From Scilla litardierei (taxonomy: Eukaryota; Streptophyta; Magnoliopsida; Asparagales; Asparagaceae), in contig CM061133.1 of the NCBI GenBank assembly GCA_030789695.1, forward strand, positions 92,913,248 through 92,977,247: DNA of 64,000 bases, read 5' to 3'. A model generated the notes under the pieces. That model was not told the origin of the DNA and did not search any database. It worked only from the letters and a program-made list of their open reading frames with translations. Made by a program: the position numbers and the translations under genes. Positions 56,275 through 64,000 of this stretch are shown in pieces; positions within the stretch are counted from its first letter, which is position 1; each line of letters begins with the position of its first letter.

Positions 56275-58816
56275 TGTTGGGGAATTGGCGGTCCCTTAGG
56301 GCACAAAAACTCTATGCCCATCCTAAGTCGGACGGAACATAGACACAAAAACATTTGCAGCGGAAGAAAAACTAGTTAATCTAAATTAACATGCAGTTAA
56401 AACCTTTTTAACTTAGCCCTAAGGTCCAAGACCCTATGCCAAGATCTATGCCGACTTGGGATGGGTCTGACCATCCCAAGAAGGATCTAGCCTACTGTGA
56501 TTAAACTAAACTAATGCTAATAATACTTTAACCACATACCCGGAATCTCAGCCCTGGAGCAGGCGAGATGTTCCGCGCCGTCTTCCGAGCTGCTCCCGTC
56601 CCACTCCGAGCCGCTCCTTTGAACCGCTCCCCGAACCGCTCCTCGAACCGCTCCGCATCCCGAGGCGATCAATCCCCGTGCCGCCGAGCCAACCACGCGC
56701 CGAAGAAAGTTTCACGCGAGTGAAACCTCCGCCAAGATTTCAGATTCAGAATCCGAACTCCTTTGTGGCTTTGCTAGAGCCCACAGGAGTAAGGCAGAAT
56801 TTTAGGGAGATAGAGAAATATTTATTTAAGCTTAGATCCGAGCGTGCTCCAACATTTACGAGAGCCGCTCAGATCTAGAGCTTGGGACGAGTTTTGAGAA
56901 AGGGGGAGACCCCTATTTATATAGGCGGCGGACTCTCCCCATTTCTCAAAATCCGATGTGGGACTAAATAATTGGGTTAGTTAAAATCAAGTTAGTTTGC
57001 ACTTCACAAAGTGCAAACTTCCGTGAATTTTAACTCACTCACCGTTGAGCTTCAGGATCGATACAACCTATCAATACGACAAGCGTTCAACGGTGAACGC
57101 ATAGGAAAAAACCGTTCGTCAATCGGAGTTCGTTTGACCCTCCAATTGACCGTCCAAAGATTAGCCCAAGAGTCAATTTTCGCAAAACTGCAGCCGTCAA
57201 GATGATTCTGCCTAGGGTTCGCAACCCTAGGCGTGTGGGGCCCACCAGGGGCCCCACAACATCAATCTACGCGTGCAACACAGCCTGGGCAGAGCCCAGG
57301 GCGCGCCTGGGCTCGCCCAGGCGCCTGGGCGCGCCCAGGCCCGCGCCTGGGCTCGCCCAGGCGGCCTGGGCTTAGCCCAGGCGGCCTGGGCTTAGCCCAG
57401 GCATGCGCCTGGGCTTGCCCAGGCCGAGCCTGGGCTAAGCCCAGGCTTGTGCCTGGCTAGCCCAGGCAGCGCCTGGGCTAGCCCAGGCAGCCTGTTCTGC
57501 CTGGGCCTGACTTGGTCTGATGCTTTGGGCTGTTTTGGCTCTAACTTGAGCATTTGGCGTCCGATTTGGACGCCGTTCGAACCTGGGTTTAGACCGGGAC
57601 ATTCCCGTCTTACCCGTGAAATTTTCCTTGCGTTTATTTTATTAAATATTGTATTAAACAATTTAATACGCATTTAATCGCTTTTGCATCAAATGCAAAG
57701 AAGTCCCTATCTAAGCTTAAATTACCATATTGCATCAAATGCATTTATCTCTTCTTTTGCATCAAATGCAAATATTCTCCCTAACTATTTTCTACCTATT
57801 ACTAGACGAAGCGTTGCACTCTGTGTGAGACCCTACAGCCTGACCCTTACAACAGGTTGGGCTCGAAGCCCTATACGGCAGTGACCACGAGCAGTGGTTG
57901 CCGTCCCTGCTTCAGGAATCATCATTATGTGGTTGACTCATTGACATGAGTATTGTCGGGACCACCTGACTGTTTCCGTGATGAATTCCGTAGTTATAGT
58001 CTCTTCGTCTTAAATATGTCGTGTAGATCAAGTCTAGGGTACAGTCAAACTGTCAACCCCAATAACTTGACTCCGGTTAGTTTCTATCGATCTTTAGTCA
58101 ACTAATGTTGGACTTCTTCCAACATACTCTGCGCAGAGTTTTTACTAAAGACCGAACTAACTCTACGACACTAACTCCCATTGACCGGGAGAGACGAATC
58201 CTCTCTTGGTCATTACTCGCCTCGTACGTTTCAAGTGACACCCAATCAAAAGACCTTTCGACAGGCATTGCCTCGAAGCTAGGTCAGTTGATATAAGTGG
58301 CACCGTTCACGCACAGGTTTGTCAAAATGACCTCAAGTCAAAAGACCAACTATCCTATCATCACTCAGAGTTATCACTGACAGATTGGTCAATATAACCA
58401 TATGATAACTCTAGTGGATCGTTCAGTGAACTCATTCTAATGAGCACCTGTGTCTCGTCTTTGACTTCGCCAAGTCAAGCGATCATGAGATCATCGCCAC
58501 CGCTAAACGGTGAAGACTAAGACACAATGGTCTATCCGATGTTTCGATATCCTTGTCTCGAAACATCTACGACCACGAACCATTTCAGACTTATGCTACA
58601 GACGGTCAAACGTTTCTCCATGATCGAGATACTCATCTCGATACCCGTTTGACCTTGCATAAAGTCTCAGGACTTTACCTAAGTTGATATCTAATGTTGA
58701 CTACATTACAAAATGACTTAGAAAAATTATTACCAAACAGCTTACTGTTATTTCGAACAAGATGTTTGTGCTATTCACACAGGAATAAATGGCCTCGAGG
58801 GCACCATATTCCTACA
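56275..58816 (-). repeat. 3' LTR of the non-coding Copia-type element (2542 bp)
   Basis: The minus strand runs from TGTAGGAATATGGTGCCC to TTCCCCAACA. It has a TATA box TATATAAATA at 56914-56922, then a GC-rich leader at 56560-56700. A palindromic minisatellite lies at 57283-57496, upstream of the TATA box. Open frames inside are duplicated in the other LTR and have no family resemblance. Confidence 0.9.
57283..57496. repeat. GCCTGGGC/GCCCAGGC palindromic minisatellite
   Basis: About a dozen repeats of the form GCCTGGGCTNNGCCCAGGC with 2-6 nt between arms, in AT-rich surroundings. The counterpart at 63776-63960 has a different number and order of units, so the array changed length after or during insertion. 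Confidence 0.92.
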
Positions 58817-61800
58817 TCTCCCACTTGCACTCAGGCCCATTTATCTCGATATCTAATATCGTTTTTACACATAAGTTTTCCCGACTTCATGTGATAGAGC
58901 CTTCGTGAGTGGATCTGCTAAAACCGTCTACACTATAGACTTAAGGGGTTTCTATGTTTATGTTAGACCAACCTTCTGAATCTTATTCAAATAATTCACT
59001 TGGTCTATCAGAATCTATAATATTTTATTTCCCCGGATCTTATCCAGTTCTTACGATAATAATTTTAAATTAGTTATTGGTCATTTCAAATGGCTCATAT
59101 CTATTTCTGATAAAGTATCAAGCCTTTTGATAACTTTGTCAAAATAAATGATCCATCCCTTTGATGTCTCGCATGTAATTTATACGCTCCCACTGACCTT
59201 GAAAACTATCTGGCTAATTCATATAAGTTGGTTCGTCTAAATCATATTTAGAAAAAACGAACTTATAAGTGAATGCGCAAATTTTCATGGTCAACTTAAG
59301 CGTTTTACATCGGCTTTGGTCCGAGTAGATCTGTACACATCTGTTGGTGAAACCGGTTTCATCATAATCCGTTTTAAAGAAATTAGGATGAAAACCGTTC
59401 CCGTCCAACATTATTGTACTTCACTATTTTCTTTTCTGCACCAATCTTTCAACTTAAAGATTTACTTGCAGAAAGTGAGGAAACATTTTCCTTGGGCACG
59501 TAAACTAAATTCTCAAATTTATTTACGCACACGGACCTATTCAAGTTTTAAATCGGAGTTACTACTCCGAATTTCATCCTAGAAGTTGACTAAGTCATCA
59601 TCAGTTATGATGTCTAACTCGACAATCCGTCTCACGAGATTCGAGTAATAATACAACTTCCTTACGATTGATTTATTGAATATCTTATTGATAATGTTCT
59701 CATAGAACTTTATCAAAACCTAGGCATTACTATCTGGGACTTAACCCAGAGGGAGGAGTTAACTCAGAGTCACTTATTTATGGATCACACCAAGTCTAAC
59801 TAAGTGTGATTCATACCGTTTAACACTCTGATGTGTTAACAGACTTGACCTGAGAGAAAATCACATTTTCTTTTAATTACACAAGATTTTATTTAGCTAA
59901 GTATTTGACCATTCGATCTAATCGAATCAGTTTAAATACTTTAGTCATTTCGTTCTTTATTTTATCAGACTTGTGTTTCATCAAGAAAACTTGTCTTAAT
60001 AAAATATACGAATAACTTATTTTGGTTAATCTAGACTCTGGTCCATCAGTATGTACTAGACTGAGTTCGACAACTCATTCTCCCACTGTCTCACAGATGG
60101 GTTTCGGCCATTGCATCTGAGAGGCTAAGACTCACAAGTGTCCGTAGACTTCATAATACGAGAGGTCAGACCCCTCTTTATGTGACTTGTGAAGCTTAAT
60201 CTTTAGATACGGCCTAGTCTAATTTTACCATATAAGTTTGCTACTATCTTGTGTATTTATATATTAACATTTAATATATATTTAGTTATTTACAAATTAC
60301 TTAACGCAAAACATTACTTCAGAAGCAATGTGACGATATTCGTCAAAATGTGTTAAACGTCTTTCGTATAACAATTCATTTTGAAATCGTGACATCAAAA
60401 TATGTCACATTTTCATTTCCTCCTACTTATGCCTTTTCTAATGATAAATTAAACTAACTTTCTCAATTGACTTTCCGAAGTGCCTTCTTCCTTTTCTAAG
60501 TCACATTTAGATATCAACATAAATAAATAGCTATGCAAGCAACTTATGTATCCAAACGCTTGAGCTTTGCAATCTTGAGTGTAGCTCAAGAAGTTGCTTG
60601 TCTCAAGATCCGGTTGGGATACATAGTCTTGCATCGCTCATGCACTCGTATTCGACTCAAACGGTTTGATCGAATTCTCGAACTTTGCGGATCAAAATTG
60701 TTTGTCCATACAACCTTGAGGGTAGCTCGACAAGTTGTAGGGAGAAACATACTTTGAATGTCCTATATGTTCAAGCTGCCTCATATAGAGACGAGTGACA
60801 TGTAACTTTAATTTATTTGTTGGACCCAGAACTTAATGAAATCATATTTCTTAAGTCTGTTCTTTAGAAGGTCATTTAATGTCAATAAGAATATAGTTTA
60901 ATTACATCAATTAGAATTTAACTTGATATTCAATTAATCAACTTTTTGACCAGTTAACTAATTCCAATATTATCAATTGATTCTTTCGGTAAACATAGTC
61001 TTGCCCTAGTTTTAGCATATGTTCAATATTAAATATAGGTAGATTGGCTTTTATCTATCTATATCCTCCCACTAATTTTACGAACGTTTTAAAGCTTAAT
61101 AACGAACGATTTAATCGATTTAAAATTAATGGGTAAGAGTTCCAATCACCTTGAGTCTAAACAACCTTGAGTGTAGCTCAACAAGTTGATTGACTCTGTG
61201 ATCGGAAGATGACTCTTCATCGATCATATCGGATATGACTCTCTTAATCGGTTTTTGCCCCTAGCCATTCGTGATCATGAGTGTGCTCATCCAAATCACA
61301 ATGTCTAGTCTAGTCGGACCCTTGTTTTCATGTCTAGCCTGACTTGACCCTCAGCTCGGTGTATGCACGACACGTTGGTTTGGGTCAGGTCTTAGACTAC
61401 ATCTAGGCAGACTACATCCTTGACTAAACTTGCGCCGCCGCTCGGTGTATCCACGACAACGTCGGTTTGGGTCAAGTCAAGATGTCATCTTATGTATTTA
61501 AGAAGTTGGTTTCTACAGGGTTGCCATGTCACAGCTTGAGTGTATCTCAACAACTATAACACGGGCCCTATAGTTGCTAACCCCTAAAACAAGGAGGGCT
61601 ACGGCTAATCTTGAAAAAGATCATTAACGTATTTGACTTAGATATAGTCCAGGGTGTCATACAATCATGATTCGCGACATTGCGGTCCAGCGGAACTCAG
61701 CCAGGGAATTGACTAAGCCAGGGTCACTACCCCTTGGACTAGCAAGGGTTGACCCAGAACTCTTAGCCAAGCACATTGACTGGATCATGGTCCATTGAAT

Positions 61801-62770
61801 GAAGCTTGTCATTTTTGTATGTATGCCATAGACTAAACAGCTTTTATTAACAACTAATTAATCCTATCAACTAGTTGAATCCTTAAATTCAAAATTTTTA
61901 GGATTTGTTTAATAACTTTTATTAAGTCCTTATCAACTATAAGGTTCACGTGCTACCCTAATCGTTATTAGGATTTTAATAAATTTTATTAACAACGCTA
62001 GAAGCGAAGTCCTTTAATGAAAATTAATTATAACAATTAGAATTTAAAAATCATTTAAAGGACTACCCTAATCAGGAATTAGGTCTTAATATTGTTGTTA
62101 ATGATTTATTAAAACATAGCATGTCATTAAAATTTAAGTAATAAATTTTAATCATTTTTAATGGCTAACCTAAAGGGTTGTCTTGTGTTATCAATAAGGG
62201 ACAAGATAAAAAAGCCATTAAAATAAAGCTACACTAATTTATCGCATAAAGATAGTGCACAACTATTTAACATTTAAATATACTAAGTTTATCGCATAAA
62301 CAATTTTTGCATGCAAACATAAATTTAACAATTAAATTTAAAACATGATTTTTAAATTATTTTATTTTTATCTCATAAAAATTTAATTTTAAAATCATAA
62401 ATTTGCATGCTACTTAAAAAAAAAAATTTATCGCATAAAAATTTTAATCTTTAAAATCAGTTTTAAAATTATCTCATAAAATTAAAACATCATTTTAAAA
62501 ACTTTCAAGCTTAAAAATTTATCAAATAAAAATTTTAGGCAATTTAAACTTATCGCATAAATTTTAAAAGATTTAAAATTGGTTTTAAAAATTATCACAT
62601 AAATTTTAAAATTTCATTTTAAAAAATTTCCATGTTCAAAATTTATAAAAAATGATTTTTTGAACATCTAAAACATTTTTAAAAAACTTTTGAAAGTATT
62701 TAAAAGCATTAACACGTTTAATCAAATCGCAGTACCTAGATCGCTACGCAAACCTAGGCTCTGATACCAC
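58817..62770 (-). mobile_element. non-coding interior of Copia-type element
   Basis: No open frame with any resemblance to gag or pol. It contains CTCCCACT (purine-tract complement) at 58818, 59187, 60080 and 61076. Four CTTGAGTGTAGCTCAA-type motifs occur at 60574, 60714, 61165 and 61535, with two TCGGTGTAT..ACGACA repeats near 61357 and 61442. Eight TTATCGCATAAA-type repeats lie at 62240-62610 near the PBS. These look like structural or cis-acting repeats, not genes. Confidence 0.7.
62758..62769 (-). promoter_or_regulatory. primer-binding site, initiator-Met tRNA type
   Basis: The minus strand reads TGGTATCAGAGC one base from the 5' LTR edge at 62771. Confidence 0.95.
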
Positions 62771-64000
62771 TGTTGGGGAATTGGCGGTCCCTTAGGGCAC
62801 AAAAACTCTATGCCCGTCCTAAGTCGGACGGAACATAGACACAAAAACATTTGCAGCGGAAGAAAAACTAGTTAATCTAAATTAACATGCAGTTAAAACC
62901 TTTTTAACTTAGCCCTAAGGTCCAAGACCCTATGCCAAGATCTATGCCGACTTGGGATGGGTCTGACCATCCCAAGAAGGATCTAGCCTACTGCGATTAA
63001 ACTAAACTAATGCTAATAATACTTTAACCACATACCCGGAATCTCAGCCCTGGAGCAGGCGAGATGTTCCGCGCCGTCTTCCGAGCTGCTCCCGTCCCAC
63101 TCCGAGCCGCTCCTTTGAACCGCTCCCCGAACCGCTCCTCGAACCGCCCGCATCCCGAGACGATCAATCCCCGTGCCGCCGAGCCAACCACGCGCCGAAG
63201 AAAGTTTCACGCGAGTGAAACCTCCGCCAAGATTTCAGATTCAGAATCCGAACTCCTTTGTGGCTTTGCTAGAGCCCACAGGAGTAAGGCAGAATTTTAG
63301 GGAGATAGAGAAATATTTATTTAAGCTTAGATCCGAGCGTGCTCCAACATTTACGAGAGCCGCTCAGATCTAGAGCTTGGGACGAGTTTTGAGAAAGGGG
63401 GGAGACCCCTATTTATATAGGCGGCGGACTCTCCCCATTTCTCAAAATCCGATGTGGGACTAAATAATTGGGTTAGTTAAAATCAAGTTAGTTTGCACTT
63501 CACAAAGTGCAAACTTCCGTGAATTTTAACTCACTCACCGTTGAGCTTCAGGATCGATACAACCTATCAATACGACAAGCGTTCAACGGTGAACGCATAG
63601 GAAAAAACCGTTCGTCAATCGGAGTTCGTTTGACCCTCCAATTGACCATCCAAAGATTAGCCCAAGAGTCAATTTTCGCAAAACTGCAGCCGTCAAGATG
63701 ATTCTGCCTAGGGTTCGCAACCCTAGGCGTGTGGGGCCCACCAGGGGCCCCACAGCCTCAATCTGCGCGCGCAACACAGCCTGGGCAGAGCCCAGGGCGC
63801 GCCTGGGCTCGCCCAGGCGCCTGGGCGCGCCCAGGCCTGCGCCTGGGCAGAGCCCAGGCCTGCGCCTGGGCTAAGCCCAGGCCGAGCCTGGGCTAAGCCC
63901 AGGCTTGTGCCTGGCTAGCCCAGGCAGCGCCTGGGCTAGGCCAGGCAGCCTGTTCTGCCTGGGCCTGACTTGGTCTGATGCTTTGGGCTGTTTTGGCTCT
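62771..64000 (-). repeat. 5' LTR of the Copia-type element, partial
   Basis: Near-identical to 56275 onward, with the TATA box at 63410-63418 and the minisatellite at 63776-63960. By comparison with the left LTR about 1.3 kb more lies beyond the window. Confidence 0.92.

Larger units (their letters stand above)
56275..64000 (-). mobile_element. non-autonomous Copia-type LTR element (incomplete at window end)
   Basis: The left LTR 56275-58816 (2542 bp) and the start of the right LTR at 62771 share TGTTGGGGAATTGGCGGTCC and all following text. The minus-strand order is 5' LTR (right), initiator-Met PBS at 62758-62769, a 3.95-kb non-coding interior, purine tract AAGTGGGAGA, 3' LTR. It inserted into LARD interior after ATTCT; the right TSD is outside the window. 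No gag or pol was recognised. Confidence 0.88.

Noticed and set aside
57233..57673. Pro/Gly/Trp-rich repeat proteins in both strands
   Set aside because: Direct translation of the GCCTGGGC minisatellite; length varies between LTR copies.

Overview
This is plant nuclear DNA, dominated by nested transposable elements. Tekay-type Gypsy and Sirevirus-type Copia retrotransposons, a CACTA DNA transposon, a Helitron, and a secreted hevein-domain protein all point to a flowering plant. The lineage is not resolved. The hevein repeats resemble the small antimicrobial peptides known from Caryophyllales such as buckwheat, but this family is widespread. Boundaries below were found by reading repeated copies against each other and looking for target-site duplications (TSDs). 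No alignment or database search was run.

1-36,900: a four-level nest. An old minus-strand Sirevirus (3' LTR 1089-1925 continued at 34883-35532, leader to about 36.1 kb, RNase H remnant at 36.6-36.9 kb) was hit by a non-autonomous Gypsy element, called LARD here (1926-34877, TSD TCAGT, 3.33-kb LTRs, non-coding interior). The LARD interior received a young Sirevirus with open gag, pol and extra ORF (7854-20367, TSD TAAGT). The LARD 3' LTR received a Tekay-like Gypsy element (22818-33357, TSD AGGGC). That element's own 3' LTR received a non-autonomous Helitron (25193-26060, A|T insertion). Uninterrupted versions of three insertion sites are present in this window.

36.9-46.2 kb: low-copy sequence, a solo LTR of the LARD/Tekay family (38207-40989), and the only convincing host gene, a three-domain hevein-type chitin-binding protein precursor (42811-43470). 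It is followed by truncated LTR pieces.

46.2-54.3 kb: a plus-strand Sirevirus LTR split by a 4.3-kb CACTA element (47072-51407, TSD AAA). The CACTA carries pieces of at least two host genes, a plastid acyl carrier protein and an LHT8-like amino-acid transporter. A decayed Copia gag follows.

54.3-64.0 kb: a second LARD interior fragment (54320-56274) with a MULE-type MITE. It is cut by a non-coding Copia-type element whose 2.54-kb 3' LTR is complete (56275-58816) and whose 5' LTR runs off the window (62771 onward).

The most notable observations are: the same split-palindrome promoter arrays, plus flanking U3 sequence, in Copia and Gypsy LTRs and again upstream of the Sirevirus extra ORF; a compensatory base-pair change in a double stem-loop shared by the LARD and Tekay LTRs; an in-frame intron-like segment between gag and protease of the Gypsy element; and the chimeric gene inside the CACTA element.
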